A DNA stretch of 64,000 bases from Yersinia frederiksenii ATCC 33641 (GTDB taxonomy: Bacteria; Pseudomonadota; Gammaproteobacteria; Enterobacterales; Enterobacteriaceae). Shown piece by piece: positions 40,313 to 49,800 of the stretch; within the stretch, counting starts at the first letter, position 1; every line of letters starts with the position of its first letter. The notes under the pieces are model-generated. The model was given only the letters and a program-made list of their open reading frames with translations, had not been told where the DNA came from and searched no databases. The DNA lies in NCBI RefSeq assembly GCF_000754805.1, contig NZ_KN150731.1:186001-250000 (forward strand). Reading direction: 5' to 3'. The translations under genes were made by a program, and so were the position numbers.

Positions 40313-40966
40313 ATGTTTACTGGTATTGTTCAAGGCACCGCGCCAGTGGTTGCCATCGAGGAAAAATCCAACTTCCGCACCCATGTGGTGGAAATGCCAG
40401 ATGAGCTATTGCCAGAATTAGCTTTAGGCGCTTCTGTTGCCCACAATGGCTGCTGTCTAACAGTGACTGAAGTGAATGGAAATCGGGTCAGTTTTGATTT
40501 AATGAAAGAAACGCTGCGTATTACTAATCTGGGGGATATTAAGGTTGGTGACGTTGTTAATTTGGAGCGAGCCGCTAAATTCAGTGATGAAATTGGTGGG
40601 CATCTTATGTCCGGGCATATTATTTGTACTGCGGAAATCGCCAAGATATACACCTCAGAAAATAACCGTCAGATCTGGTTCCGCATGCCCAGCGACGATT
40701 TAATGAAATATGTACTGCATAAAGGTTTCATTGGTATTGACGGTATTAGCCTGACAATCGGTGAAGTCGTGGGTAATCGTTTCTGTGTACATTTGATCCC
40801 CGAAACGCTGGCGCGGACCACATTAGGTAAAAAGCGCTTAGGGCATCGGGTTAATATCGAGATAGATCCGCAGACACAAGCGGTGGTTGATACTGTTGAG
40901 CGGGTTTTGGCACAGCGCGATATTGTTTCTACGGCAGCTGCGGTAGAAAAAGTGGTGCGGAGCTAG
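40313..40966 (+). CDS. ribE: Riboflavin synthase alpha subunit
   Basis: 217-residue enzyme (called ribC or ribE in E. coli) that dismutates two 6,7-dimethyl-8-ribityllumazines to riboflavin. It has two homologous lumazine-binding barrels: one from MFTGIVQG through NGCCLTV, and a second from GHLMSGHI through [10 protein letters not shown]. No FMN riboswitch is seen upstream. It converges on cfa. Confidence 0.95.
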   Translation: MFTGIVQGTAPVVAIEEKSNFRTHVVEMPDELLPELALGASVAHNGCCLTVTEVNGNRVSFDLMKETLRITNLGDIKVGDVVNLERAAKFSDEIGGHLMSGHIICTAEIAKIYTSENNRQIWFRMPSDDLMKYVLHKGFIGIDGISLTIGEVVGNRFCVHLIPETLARTTLGKKRLGHRVNIEIDPQTQAVVDTVERVLAQRDIVSTAAAVEKVVRS

Positions 40967-40977
40967 TTAAAAGAGAG

Positions 40978-41008
40978 CAAAGCAGGGGGTTGATGACCCG
41001 CTGCCTTG
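40978..41008. terminator. Hairpin between convergent ribE and cfa
   Basis: Imperfect stem AGCAGGGGGT / ACCCGCTGCC with a TGATG loop, between the two stops. T tails are poor, so termination is likely but not certain. Confidence 0.45.
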
Positions 41009-41026
41009 CTAACTTAAGATAAGGGA

Positions 41027-42178
41027 TTAACGAGGAACCCGAATACCGCCCTCGACACCATTGGGGCTGAATAATACTTGCCACAATTGAATGTCTCTGG
41101 CGCGGAATGCACCTGCGCAGGCATTCAGATAATAGCTAAACATCCGCTCAAAACGTGGTGAGTAATTCTCTGCCAGACTTGGCCATGCAGCTTGAAAACG
41201 TTCATACCATGCCATCAGTGTTCGGTCATAATCTGCACCGAAATTATGCCAGTCTTCCATAATGAAATAAGGTTCGCTGGCCTGCGCAATATGCTTCACT
41301 GACGGCAGGCAGCCATTGGGGAAAATATACTTATTAATCCACGGATCAATACTTAAATCAGTACGATTGGCCCCAATGGTATGTAACAGGAATAGTCCGT
41401 CAGGTTTTAAATTGTGATTTACCACATTAAAGTAGGTGTGATAATTTTTCGGCCCGACGTGCTCGAACATCCCGACAGAAACGATGCGGTCGAATTGTTC
41501 ATTCAGGTCACGATAATCTTGCAGCAAAATAGTGACATCCAAACCTTCGCAGCGCTTTTGGGCCAATTTTTGCTGTTCAGCGGAAATGGTAACACCGGTG
41601 ACAGACACCCCGAAGTGACGGGCAGCATAAGCAGCGAGCCCACCCCAACCACAACCAATATCAAGCAACTGCATACCCGGAGCCAATTGCAGTTTCTCGC
41701 AGATCATCTGCAATTTATTTTCCTGCGCTTGCTCAAGTGTCGTAGCATCTTTCCAGTAGCCACAAGAATATTGCATATTGGGGTCGAGCATTAAGCTGAA
41801 TAGGTCATTGCCGAGATCATAATGTTCTTTACCGACAATCCAGGCTCTTTTCTTTGACTGCAAATTGATAATGCGTGCGGCGGCAATACGTAAAGTATCT
41901 TTGAGATGGTGTGGAAGTTGTTTTTCCAGGCCGGCTCTGAGGACACGCTGGAAGAAAATATCCAGGCGGTCACACTCCCACCAGCCATCCATATAACTCT
42001 CACCTAATGCCAAAGATCCTTCTTGTAATACCCGCTTAAAAAAGTCCGGGTTATTAACTCTAATGTCGAAGGGGCGTGAGCCATTGATTTCAATATCAGC
42101 CCGATTCAGCATTTCTTGCACAATGCGGAACCACGGATTTTCTTGAATACTCTGGTCTTCTATACAGGATGAACTCAT
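41027..42178 (-). CDS. cfa: Cyclopropane-fatty-acyl-phospholipid synthase
   Basis: 383-residue SAM-dependent methyltransferase that converts unsaturated acyl chains of membrane phospholipids to cyclopropane forms, mostly at stationary phase and in acid. The SAM motif is LLDIGCGWGGLAAYAA. YDLGNDLFSLMLDPNMQYSCGYW and the C-terminal FSYYLNACAGAFRARDIQLWQ are family hallmarks. It lies between ribE and punC as in E. coli. Confidence 0.96.
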   Translation of the reverse strand: MSSSCIEDQSIQENPWFRIVQEMLNRADIEINGSRPFDIRVNNPDFFKRVLQEGSLALGESYMDGWWECDRLDIFFQRVLRAGLEKQLPHHLKDTLRIAAARIINLQSKKRAWIVGKEHYDLGNDLFSLMLDPNMQYSCGYWKDATTLEQAQENKLQMICEKLQLAPGMQLLDIGCGWGGLAAYAARHFGVSVTGVTISAEQQKLAQKRCEGLDVTILLQDYRDLNEQFDRIVSVGMFEHVGPKNYHTYFNVVNHNLKPDGLFLLHTIGANRTDLSIDPWINKYIFPNGCLPSVKHIAQASEPYFIMEDWHNFGADYDRTLMAWYERFQAAWPSLAENYSPRFERMFSYYLNACAGAFRARDIQLWQVLFSPNGVEGGIRVPR

Positions 42179-42287
42179 AGCTTCTCCATCACTTTCTTCT
42201 GACTTATGACCCGCGCCATGGTCTATATACGCGAATACATACCAATTAGGTTATTGTGACCTTGGTGTCTGATGTCCTTTACGGACA

Positions 42288-42340
42288 TACCCTAGTATTT
42301 GAAGTTGCAGTGGTATTGCAGCTTCCCTTACTTTGGGTTA
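42288..42340. repeat. Short palindrome related to ERIC termini
   Basis: TACCCTAGTATTTGAAGTTG on the left mirrors AAGCTGCAATACC..TAACCCAAAGTAAGGGAAGC on the right (reverse strand). The two ends resemble ERIC ends without the core, about 53 bases in all, so it may be an internally deleted ERIC or another Yersinia palindromic repeat. Confidence 0.45.
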
Positions 42341-42487
42341 AGAGGAAGATTAAGAAGAAACCCTAATAACTCTTTGAGTTAGGGCGACTCATCCATAAGA
42401 GTAAATGTGACACAATCCACGCGCACAGAAAATGTTTAAGATAATGCTTTTTTTTGATGCTATCGTAATTGGTTAAATTGAGTATAG

Positions 42488-42531
42488 GCTTGCCGGGGCG
42501 CTTTCTCAATAATAAATCTCTCCCGGCAAGC
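42488..42531. repeat. Inverted repeat downstream of punC
   Basis: Perfect 10-bp arms GCTTGCCGGG (42488-42497) and CCCGGCAAGC (42522-42531) around an AT-rich 24-base spacer, 30 bases after the punC stop. No T tail on either strand; probably a 3' stabilising structure. Confidence 0.5.
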
Positions 42532-42561
42532 ATGTACGTTAGTGACTATTTTTATTGGTAA

Positions 42562-43779
42562 TTATGACTCTGCGCAATTATAGCTAGCACTATTCGTGTG
42601 GCCTTTTTGTTGGCGCAAAGCGTAGCAATGAATACCATAACCCAGGAATGCCAAAATAACCGTCGATAACATCACTGTCACTGTGGCGAGCAAGGGCTGG
42701 CTGATATAAGCCGAAACCGCCATGCTGGCGACAAAACACAAACCGAGTTGAAGCGTATTTTGCAGCGCTGCAGCTTTGCCTGTATTGGTCGGAAATGGGG
42801 TTAATGCATTTGCTACGATAATAGGGTAGCAGGCACCATTGACAAGCGCCATCAAGCAGAAGGGAATAAGTAAAGTCATCAGTGTTGGCGTGGTCAAAGT
42901 CGCTATCAGATAGAGAGCAACCATACTGACGGCATAACCGGCCAACAGCCAAGGCAACAGGGTATTACCTTTAATCCGAGTCAGCGCACTACGACAACCA
43001 AAGCCCCCTAGCAGGAAGGCCAGAGTCTGCGGGACGTAACTCAAGCCAATCACATTTGGGCTATAACCCATCTCCCCCAGAATAAAAGGCGAACCGGTTA
43101 ACCAGGCGAAAAAACCGGCACTACATGCAGCAAATATCATCACGTTGCCGCTAAATACCGGTGATTTCAGTAGCTGCCAGAAACTAATGGCACTTTTGTT
43201 TTGACCGGCATTATCTGATGCCGTTTTCTTCCGCTCTTTCAAACACGCCGTTGGGATGAGCAGCAGCAGTGTCACGACCAACAGTACGACGAAAATTGAG
43301 CGCCAGCTAAAGTGGTTCAATAGCCAGGCACCCAGCAATGGGGCCAGCGCTGGAGATAACGCCACTAAAGGCATAATGGTGGCAAAAACCCGGTTAGCTT
43401 TACCATCGCGATAGCGGTCTACCACTAATGCTTGCCAACTCACTGCCGCTGAGCAGACCCCCACGGCTTGAATAAAGCGCAGCACCAAGAGCTGTGTTGC
43501 TGTTTCAACCCACAACACCCCCAAACAGCCGATGGCAAATAACCCCAACCCAGCTAATAGCACCGGTTTACGGCCTAATTTGTCGGAGATTGGCCCCCAA
43601 ATAAGCTGGGCGATGGCGAAACCGGCGAGGAAGATACTCAGACTGGCGCTGATGGAACTGGCGGAGGTTTGTAATTCTTGTTGCATGGCACCAAAGGCGG
43701 GCAAATACATATCGGTGGCCAAGTACCCCAACATGCTCAAACCCGCCAGATAGAACATGAAACTTGCAGACGTCTTCAT
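42562..43779 (-). CDS. punC: Purine nucleoside transporter PunC (YdhC), Bcr/CflA-type MFS protein
   Basis: 405-residue, 12-helix major facilitator with the DHA1 signature region ([19 protein letters not shown]). It is the orthologue of E. coli ydhC, renamed punC after work linking it to adenosine and other purine nucleoside transport under PunR. It is divergent from punR here as in E. coli. The last 15 residues are polar. Membership of the drug-resistance subfamily means other substrates are possible. Confidence 0.88.
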   Translation of the reverse strand: MKTSASFMFYLAGLSMLGYLATDMYLPAFGAMQQELQTSASSISASLSIFLAGFAIAQLIWGPISDKLGRKPVLLAGLGLFAIGCLGVLWVETATQLLVLRFIQAVGVCSAAVSWQALVVDRYRDGKANRVFATIMPLVALSPALAPLLGAWLLNHFSWRSIFVVLLVVTLLLLIPTACLKERKKTASDNAGQNKSAISFWQLLKSPVFSGNVMIFAACSAGFFAWLTGSPFILGEMGYSPNVIGLSYVPQTLAFLLGGFGCRSALTRIKGNTLLPWLLAGYAVSMVALYLIATLTTPTLMTLLIPFCLMALVNGACYPIIVANALTPFPTNTGKAAALQNTLQLGLCFVASMAVSAYISQPLLATVTVMLSTVILAFLGYGIHCYALRQQKGHTNSASYNCAES

Positions 43780-43911
43780 ACTTTATTTCTCTTTATCATA
43801 ATTTTGCAGGCAATTTACTGTCTTTAGACAGCTTTATAATTAGGGGATTGTAGCGGGGGCATTCTATCCGCTGCGATATTCAGTTGTGAAACGTTAATAT
43901 TTGAGACAAGC

Positions 43912-43932
43912 TATCAAAAAAATTGATATCAA
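43912..43932. promoter_or_regulatory. Candidate PunR (LysR-type) binding site
   Basis: TATCAAAAAAATTGATA (43912-43928) is a 6-5-6 palindrome of the LysR T-N11-A kind, overlapped by the second palindrome TTGATATCAA. It lies in the punC-punR divergent region, about 30 bases before the punR start. Confidence 0.5.
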
Positions 43933-43960
43933 ATAATTGAGTAAAAAGAGGCAAAGAATA

Positions 43961-44899
43961 ATGTGGTCTGAATACTCATTGGATGTGGTTGATGCCGTGG
44001 CGCGCACAGGGAGCTTCAGCGCAGCTGCTCAAGAATTGCACCGTGTGCCGTCTGCCGTCAGTTATACTGTGCGCCAACTGGAAGAGTGGCTGGCAGTTCC
44101 ACTGTTTGAACGGCGTCATCGGGATGTCGAGTTGACTCAGGCTGGGGTGGTTTTTATTAAAGAAGCTCGAGATGTTATCAAAAAAATGAATAACACTCGC
44201 CGTCAGTGTCAACAAGTGGCGAATGGCTGGCGTGGGCAATTAAATATTGTGATCGATAAAATTGTCAAACCGCAGCGAAGTCGCCGCTTAGTGTTGGATT
44301 TTTATCGTCATTTCCCTGATGTCGAGTTACGGGTGCGCTATGAAGTCTTTAATGGTGTCTGGGATGCCTTGGTCGATGGGCAAGCCGATATGGCGATTGG
44401 TGCCACCCGAGCCATCCCGGTACGAGGGCGCTTTGTCTTTCGCGACATGGGTTTTTTGACGTGGCACTGCGTGGTGAGTGTGGACCATCCTTTAGCCAGT
44501 TTAACCGGGCCACTTAACGACAATCAGCTACGACCCTATCCTTCACTGTGTCTGGAGGATACGGCACGAAACTTGCCTAAGCGTGATACCTGGACATTGG
44601 ATAACCAGCAACGGTTAGTGGCACCGGACTGGACAACAGGGATCGACTGCCTATGTGAAGGGCTCTGTATTGGTATGGTACCGGCCCATATGGTGTCGCC
44701 CTTGATTGCCCAGGGGAAGTTGGTGGTATTGACGTTAGCTGAACCATTACCAGATAGCCTATGTTGCTTAACTTGGGAGCAGAATAACCACTCCCCAGCT
44801 TTGGCGTGGCTACTGGACTACCTAGGTGACAGTGTCACGCTAAATGACGAATGGCTGAAAGATGACAATGCCGTGGTTAATGCTGGTGTGCAGAATTAG
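43961..44899 (+). CDS. punR: LysR family transcriptional regulator PunR (YdhB)
   Basis: 312-residue regulator. The N-terminal winged helix is MWSEYSLDVVDAVARTGSFSAAAQELHRVPSAVSYTVRQLEEWL, listed here from its ends: it starts at Trp2 and closes near residue 45. The C-terminal half is a LysR effector domain. In E. coli it activates punC in response to purine nucleosides. ATG 43961 is preferred over an upstream TTG at 43937, because the HTH family start is at MWSEYSL and GAGG lies upstream. It converges on purR. Confidence 0.9.
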   Translation: MWSEYSLDVVDAVARTGSFSAAAQELHRVPSAVSYTVRQLEEWLAVPLFERRHRDVELTQAGVVFIKEARDVIKKMNNTRRQCQQVANGWRGQLNIVIDKIVKPQRSRRLVLDFYRHFPDVELRVRYEVFNGVWDALVDGQADMAIGATRAIPVRGRFVFRDMGFLTWHCVVSVDHPLASLTGPLNDNQLRPYPSLCLEDTARNLPKRDTWTLDNQQRLVAPDWTTGIDCLCEGLCIGMVPAHMVSPLIAQGKLVVLTLAEPLPDSLCCLTWEQNNHSPALAWLLDYLGDSVTLNDEWLKDDNAVVNAGVQN

Positions 44900-44935
44900 C
44901 GGCCAGTCACGAGCAATGTAACTGGCTGAAGAGAA

Positions 44936-45961
44936 TTAACGGCGGTAATCACGGAACGGGCCATCAGCGACAGAACGGCGCTCTACCAATTTCGGATGTA
45001 CTTCAATAGTTTGTGGGTCTTCGCGCTTGCTGACAATGCGATCAAGTAACATGGCAAAGGCGGATTCACCTAATCGCTCTTTTGGCTGGTGGATGGTGGT
45101 CAGCGCGGGTGAGAAATAGCGAGCATTACGTACGTTATCATACCCGATCACCGAAATATCTTGCGGCACACGCAAACCCAGCTCATCAGCTGCACATATC
45201 GCACCCATCGCCATGATATCTCCGCCACAGAATACGGCGGTCGGGCGATGTTTTTGCGTCAAAATCTGATGCATGGCTTTATAACCAGACTCGGGCTCAA
45301 AATCGCCCTGAACCACCCATTCATCCCGTAATGTGATATTGGCTTCCTCTAAGGCTTTCAGGAAGCCTTGATGGCGACCGCCCCCAGTATTACGTGATAA
45401 CTGGCCTGGAATGGCACCAATATCACGATGACCGCGCTCAATCAGATAACGGCCAGCTAAATAGCCACCCTCAAAGGCATTATCGATAATTGAATCGGTA
45501 AAATCGCCGCGGGCAGTGCCCCAATCCATGACCACCATTGGGATATTACGATAATCCTCCAGCATCCCTAGCAGTTGTTCGGGATATTCTGAACACATCA
45601 CTAATAGCCCATCGACTCGTTTTTGCGCCAGCATGGCCAAATAAGCTTTTTGCTTATCCAGATTATTATGAGAGTTACATAAAATCAGAGTATAGCCTTT
45701 GCTATAGCAGCTATTTTCAACCGCTTCGATCACTTCAGCGAAATAAGGGGCTTCACTGGATGTCGCCAGCAAACCAATTGACTTAGTGTGATTCACTTTC
45801 AAACTGCGGGCCACAGCACTAGGCGAATAATGCAGTTCTTTGATGGCAGCCCACACGGCGGCCTTGGTATTTTCGGCGACGAAACGAGTTTTATTGATCA
45901 CGTGTGAAACGGTGGTGGTGGACACACCCGCGTGTTTGGCCACATCTTTAATCGTTGCCAT
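44936..45961 (-). CDS. purR: HTH-type purine repressor PurR
   Basis: 341-residue LacI-family repressor with an N-terminal HTH ([20 protein letters not shown]), hinge helix ([11 protein letters not shown]) and a periplasmic-binding-like domain that binds hypoxanthine or guanine as corepressor. It is highly similar to E. coli PurR. A 9-bp hairpin lies in its leader, and a half-matching PUR box (CGTTTGCCT near 46015) may allow autoregulation. Confidence 0.96.
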   Translation of the reverse strand: MATIKDVAKHAGVSTTTVSHVINKTRFVAENTKAAVWAAIKELHYSPSAVARSLKVNHTKSIGLLATSSEAPYFAEVIEAVENSCYSKGYTLILCNSHNNLDKQKAYLAMLAQKRVDGLLVMCSEYPEQLLGMLEDYRNIPMVVMDWGTARGDFTDSIIDNAFEGGYLAGRYLIERGHRDIGAIPGQLSRNTGGGRHQGFLKALEEANITLRDEWVVQGDFEPESGYKAMHQILTQKHRPTAVFCGGDIMAMGAICAADELGLRVPQDISVIGYDNVRNARYFSPALTTIHQPKERLGESAFAMLLDRIVSKREDPQTIEVHPKLVERRSVADGPFRDYRR

Positions 45962-45979
45962 AAAAAGAATGACTCCTAA

Positions 45980-46003
45980 GCTTACCTGTTACAGCAGGTA
46001 AGC
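45980..46003. repeat. Hairpin in the purR leader
   Basis: Perfect 9-bp arms GCTTACCTG (45980-45988) / CAGGTAAGC (45995-46003) with loop TTACAG, 19 bases upstream of the purR ATG. It could be an operator or an mRNA structure affecting translation. The rest of the gap up to ynhF (46293) shows no other gene. Confidence 0.5.
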
Positions 46004-46293
46004 ATGTTGTTAATCGTTTGCCTGCATTACTCGAAAACCGCTCAGACAGAAGCACGATAGTAGGCTGGATGGTTGAGTCAGCTGGTCGTCTGAGAGTATT
46101 TATTGGACGTTATTAGTCGGTATGCAGTTATGAACTGCGAATTTTGTCTGATCTGGAGGAAAAGTGGAAGAGCTAATCAATGTTATAAAGTGCGTAATGA
46201 GCACAAGATTTTTTTTCCTAACTGTGGGAAAATAATTTAACGCACTATTTATGTGCCTTTTCCCTACTAAAATTAACCGGCTGAGGAGTTTTT

Positions 46294-46383
46294 ATGGATA
46301 CCAATCTGAAAATGTCGCTGATTACGACTGTTGGTGCGCTGGCAATGATTATTGTCTTTAGCTTCGTGGCGGTAATGAATTAA
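46294..46383 (+). CDS. ynhF: Small membrane protein YnhF
   Basis: 29-residue peptide MDTNLKMSLITTVGALAMII followed by VFSFVAVMN: one hydrophobic helix with a short polar N-terminus. It matches E. coli YnhF (29 residues, MSTDLKFSLVTTIIVLG...), known as a stress-related inner-membrane small protein, and sits in the same place between purR and sodB. A strong GAGGAG precedes the ATG by seven bases, and a terminator follows. Function unknown. Confidence 0.88.
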   Translation: MDTNLKMSLITTVGALAMIIVFSFVAVMN

Positions 46384-46403
46384 TTACGCCGCGTGCCGGT
46401 GAT

Positions 46404-46432
46404 AATTAAGGGCGGTTTACCCGCCCTTAATT
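46404..46432. terminator. Bidirectional terminator between ynhF and sodB
   Basis: Perfect 12-bp stem AATTAAGGGCGG (46404-46415) / CCGCCCTTAATT (46421-46432) with loop TTTAC, between convergent genes and flanked by AT-rich sequence. Confidence 0.8.
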
Positions 46433-46444
46433 ATTGTTATGCTA

Positions 46445-47023
46445 TCAAGCTAAATTCTTCTCAACAAAAGACCAGTTAACCAGAGACCAGAAGTTCTCCA
46501 GATATTTTGGCCGAGCGTTGCGGTAATCAATATAATAAGCGTGTTCCCACACATCCACAGTTAACAAAGGTTTATCGCTGGTAGTCAGTGGTGTCGCCGC
46601 ATTAGATGTACTGACAATTGCCAGAGTGCCATCCGCTTTTTTGACCAGCCACGTCCAACCTGCACCAAAGTTTTTCACTGCGGCATCGGTAAATTGCGCT
46701 TTAAATTCAGCAAAAGAACCAAAAGATTGATTAATGGCATCGGCAACTTTGCCCGTCGGTTCGCCACCGCCATTCGGCGACAGACAATGCCAGTAAAAAG
46801 TGTGGTTCCAGACTTGGGCTGCATTGTTAAAGATACCTCCGTTGGCGGTTTTTATAATCTCTTCCAAGGTCTTACCGGCAAACTCGGTATCTTTAATCAG
46901 GTTATTAAGATTCACGACATAAGTGTTGTGATGTTTGCCGTAATGATATTCCAGTGTTTCAGCCGAAATGTGCGGTTCCAGCGCATTTTGCGCATAGGGT
47001 AATGCAGGTAATTCAAAAGACAT
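46445..47023 (-). CDS. sodB: Superoxide dismutase [Fe]
   Basis: 192-residue cytoplasmic Fe-SOD. Metal ligands are visible: His in [10 protein letters not shown], His in VWNHTFYW, and Asp and His in [17 protein letters not shown] 47023 has GGAGAG upstream; the frame runs 14 codons further without support. In enterics it is kept on by Fur through the RNA RyhB. It converges on ynhF. Confidence 0.97.
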   Translation of the reverse strand: MSFELPALPYAQNALEPHISAETLEYHYGKHHNTYVVNLNNLIKDTEFAGKTLEEIIKTANGGIFNNAAQVWNHTFYWHCLSPNGGGEPTGKVADAINQSFGSFAEFKAQFTDAAVKNFGAGWTWLVKKADGTLAIVSTSNAATPLTTSDKPLLTVDVWEHAYYIDYRNARPKYLENFWSLVNWSFVEKNLA

Positions 47024-47253
47024 AGCTCTCTCCTTTCGGGGTTGCTCAGGGTGTTTGCTCCTCAAATCCGGTCATTGGTCGTAGCCATGATGCGGCGAAG
47101 AGCGGTTAAATCGTAATTGTTGAATTTTTGTTGTGGGTCATAATCTTAACAACTTTCAACAAGAATGACAGATATAACCACATTATTAGATGGGATATTG
47201 CGTGAAAGTTAAACAGATTGCGTCATGTATTTGATGAGAATGTGGTGATGTAG

Positions 47254-47277
47254 GCACCCAGTAGATTTACTGGGTGC
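47254..47277. repeat. Hairpin between mepH and sodB
   Basis: Perfect 10-bp stem GCACCCAGTA (47254-47263) / TACTGGGTGC (47268-47277) with a four-base loop, just after the mepH stop. No T tail, so it is a 3' end structure or weak terminator. Confidence 0.55.
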
Positions 47278-47288
47278 TAGCGTAAAGA

Positions 47289-48197
47289 TTAGCGGATGGT
47301 TTTTGGTGTCACTACGCGACGCGCGCCGACATAGTGATCTTGCCAGTAGTCATTATCCATCATGCTGATTCGGATTTCTTCGCCCGTTCGCGGGGACTGA
47401 ATAAATTTGCCGTTACCTAAATAAACACCGACATGGTCGGCAACACCGCGATTAGCAATATTGAAGAACACCAGATCGCCACTTTCTAATTCAGCTCGTT
47501 TCACTGGCGCAGCATCGCGCAAATGATACATTTCGTTAGCCGTGCGGGGCATTTTTATTCTGATAACATCTTTATAGGCGTAATAAATAAGCCCGCTGCA
47601 ATCAAAGCCGGTATTAGGGGAGGTACCACCCCAACGATAAGGCTTACCGACCTGTTTCATCAGTTTACTCATGGCAGTCTGCTTGGCGTGCTGGTAGCGT
47701 TTTTTATGGGCAGGGCTGAGTTTTATCTTATTATTTGCGGCTAACTCGGTGCTTGCTTTCCCTTGTGCTTTATTTCTATGTCGGCCATAAGCGACTTTTT
47801 CTGTTTTTTTAACTGCCGCTTTTTTATTGGCTGCAGTTTTAATAACGGTTTTTTTACTTTCTGTTGCTTTGCTACTGTTTGATTTTTTGCCGGTAGGTTT
47901 GCTGACTGCTTGTGCTTTCTTTTTAATAGTTTTGCTAGCCGTGGCGGCTGTTTTCTTTTTATCGTTATTAGTTGCTATTTTATTTGTGACGTTTTTACGC
48001 GAGGGGGTTTTATTGTTGTCGACTTTAACTTTCTTAATGCTTTTATCTGCTTTACGTTTCTTGCGGTCATCAGGACTGGCCTGACTAACCTGACCTTTCT
48101 TTTGCTCAGCAGAGACGTGAGCCTGCGGCGACGCATGCGCCAGGTTTAGAAATAGCTGGGTAAACAGCAGCACAAACAGCGTAAGAATTAAACGCAT
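47289..48197 (-). CDS. mepH: NlpC/P60 murein endopeptidase, MepH type
   Basis: 302 residues from ATG 48197, which gives a clean signal peptide (residues 1-22, LAHA/SPQ); the longer frame from 48242 would not. Residues about 31-160 are a very Lys/Ala/Thr/Ser-rich, low-complexity basic linker, much longer than in a minimal MepH. The C-terminal catalytic domain has Cys200 (GFDCSGLIYY) and His255 (ADHVGVYLG). It likely cleaves D-Ala-mDAP cross-links during cell growth. Position between sodB and grxD matches E. coli mepH (ydhO). Confidence 0.88.
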   Translation of the reverse strand: MRLILTLFVLLFTQLFLNLAHASPQAHVSAEQKKGQVSQASPDDRKKRKADKSIKKVKVDNNKTPSRKNVTNKIATNNDKKKTAATASKTIKKKAQAVSKPTGKKSNSSKATESKKTVIKTAANKKAAVKKTEKVAYGRHRNKAQGKASTELAANNKIKLSPAHKKRYQHAKQTAMSKLMKQVGKPYRWGGTSPNTGFDCSGLIYYAYKDVIRIKMPRTANEMYHLRDAAPVKRAELESGDLVFFNIANRGVADHVGVYLGNGKFIQSPRTGEEIRISMMDNDYWQDHYVGARRVVTPKTIR

Positions 48198-48615
48198 AAT
48201 AACGCTACCAACCTTGGCCCTGAAATGAATATGAAGAGTCACAGTATTGCCGAAACTCCGGATATAAAAAAGCGCAGAGCTACAAGAATCTAATCGATAT
48301 TGTGAGAAAACGTTAATGGCGTCGCAATTGTTGTTTTTTCACACGTCAAATGGCCTTAAATCAACCATACGTCAACGAGTTAATCACCCGCTATTTCCGG
48401 CATTCCTTGCAGAAGATAATAATGAAGTAATGGGATCAAAAATGTTATTATAAATGTATATATTTGTAGCTGACAATATAACCATTTGCTGACAGAGTAA
48501 AGCCCCTGCAAAAGATGGCGTTTTATTCCTGTCGTGACAGTCGCTACAATGGGCCGTACGCAATAATTAAATTGAGTAATAAGTATTGTAGCCACAGGGC
48601 TTGAGGAAGCAAGAA
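48198..48615. other. mepH-grxD divergent intergenic region
   Basis: 418 bases holding both promoters. No gene with a credible ribosome-binding site, repeat or hairpin was identified. Confidence 0.4.
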
Positions 48616-48966
48616 ATGACGACGATTGATAAAATTCAGCGCCAGATAGCGGAAAACCCAATCCTGCTTTATATGAAGGGTTCACCTAAGCTGCCAAACT
48701 GCGGTTTCTCTGCTCAGGCTGTGCAGGCGCTGTCCGCTTGCGGCGAGCGTTTTGCTTATGTTGATATTCTGCAAAACCCAGATATTCGTGCCGAGCTGCC
48801 AAAATATGCCAACTGGCCAACTTTCCCACAGTTATGGGTTGATGGTGAATTGGTTGGTGGCTGCGATATCCTGATGGAGATGTATCAGCGCGGCGAACTG
48901 CAACAGTTGCTGAAAGAAACTGCCGATAAATACCGTGCAGAAGAAGAAAAACCCGCCGCAGAATAA
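48616..48966 (+). CDS. grxD: Monothiol glutaredoxin Grx4
   Basis: 116-residue CGFS-type glutaredoxin, which binds a [2Fe-2S] cluster with glutathione and works with BolA-type proteins in Fe-S trafficking. The CGFS motif is at residues 29-32 (KLPNCGFSAQ), with WPTFPQLWVDGELVGGCDI following. ATG 48616 is chosen over a TTG at 48601. Confidence 0.95.
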   Translation: MTTIDKIQRQIAENPILLYMKGSPKLPNCGFSAQAVQALSACGERFAYVDILQNPDIRAELPKYANWPTFPQLWVDGELVGGCDILMEMYQRGELQQLLKETADKYRAEEEKPAAE

Positions 48967-48992
48967 TGCGTTGGCTGGTGAGTGCAACAAAC

Positions 48993-49020
48993 AAAAGGTG
49001 GCTTGCAGGCCACCTTTTTT
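48993..49020. terminator. Terminator between convergent grxD and rnt
   Basis: Stem AAAAGGTGGC (48993-49002) / GCCACCTTTT (49009-49018) with loop TTGCAG and T/A-rich flanks on both strands. Confidence 0.85.
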
Positions 49021-49035
49021 AATCCTGAAATCTGA

Positions 49036-49689
49036 TTATTCAGATTCAGATTCACCCGCCGGAACCGGCCAGCCACCCAGCTTTTTCCAACGATTAACCA
49101 GCTCACAGAATAATTTTGCGGTTTGCATCGTATCGTACAACGCGGAGTGAGCCTGGCTACTGTCAAATGGAATACCCGCAGTCAGACAAGCTTTAGCCAA
49201 CACGGTTTGCCCTAGCACCAATCCGCTAAGCGCGGCGGTATCGAATGTGGCAAAAGGGTGGAATGGATTGCGCTTCAAACTGGCTCGCTCAGCTGCAGCC
49301 ATCACAAAGCTGTGATCAAAGTGGGCATTGTGCGCGACAATAATTGCCCGGTTACAGCCTTGATCTTTCAGGCCTTTGCGCACCGCTTTAAAAATGGCAT
49401 GTAAGGCGTCATATTCACTGACTGCACCACGCAAAGGGTTGGTCGGGTCTATGCCATTAAATGCCAAAGCTTCAGGTTGCAGATTGGCACCTTCAAAAGG
49501 GTCAACATGAAAATGCAGTGTTTCATCTGGCAACAGCCAACCTTCCTTGTTCATTTGCAAGGTAACGGCGGCAATTTCTAATAATGCGTCAGTTTGAGCA
49601 TTAAAACCGGCGGTTTCAACATCAATTACTACCGGGTAATACCCACGAAAACGGCCACTCAGGGCGTTAAGGTCACTTTTATCTGCCAT
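49036..49689 (-). CDS. rnt: Ribonuclease T
   Basis: 217-residue DEDD-family 3'-5' exonuclease that trims tRNA and other stable RNA ends. Exo I is [12 protein letters not shown], Exo [13 protein letters not shown], and Exo [17 protein letters not shown] 49689 gives a length like the E. coli enzyme (215); an ATG at 49722 would add eleven residues and cannot be excluded. In E. coli lhr lies between rnt and grxD; it is absent here. Confidence 0.95.
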   Translation of the reverse strand: MADKSDLNALSGRFRGYYPVVIDVETAGFNAQTDALLEIAAVTLQMNKEGWLLPDETLHFHVDPFEGANLQPEALAFNGIDPTNPLRGAVSEYDALHAIFKAVRKGLKDQGCNRAIIVAHNAHFDHSFVMAAAERASLKRNPFHPFATFDTAALSGLVLGQTVLAKACLTAGIPFDSSQAHSALYDTMQTAKLFCELVNRWKKLGGWPVPAGESESE

Positions 49690-49765
49690 CAGTTTCTTAT
49701 CTTCATCGAATTCAGCGCGCATTATGTCAAATTTTAGCGCGGGATGCAGGGGGATATCGCGATGA

Positions 49766-49792
49766 GAAAAAAGGCACCTTACCGGTGCCCTT
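49766..49792 (-). terminator. Intrinsic terminator of gloA
   Basis: On the minus strand GGGCACC-GGTAA-GGTGCC is followed by six T. It lies directly after the gloA stop, before rnt. Confidence 0.85.
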
Positions 49793-49800
49793 GACGTTAA

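Larger units (their letters stand above)
42179..42561. other. cfa-punC intergenic region with a palindromic mini-repeat
   Basis: 383 bases between two minus-strand genes. It should contain the cfa promoter and the punC 3' end. Two palindromic structures (42288-42340 and 42488-42531) are given as separate entries. No gene is supported. Confidence 0.5.

Noticed and set aside
47827-48149. Long plus-strand hydrophobic frames opposite mepH
   Set aside because: They are the antisense of the lysine-rich linker (AAA/AAG read as TTT/CTT), so Phe/Leu/Val richness is an artefact.
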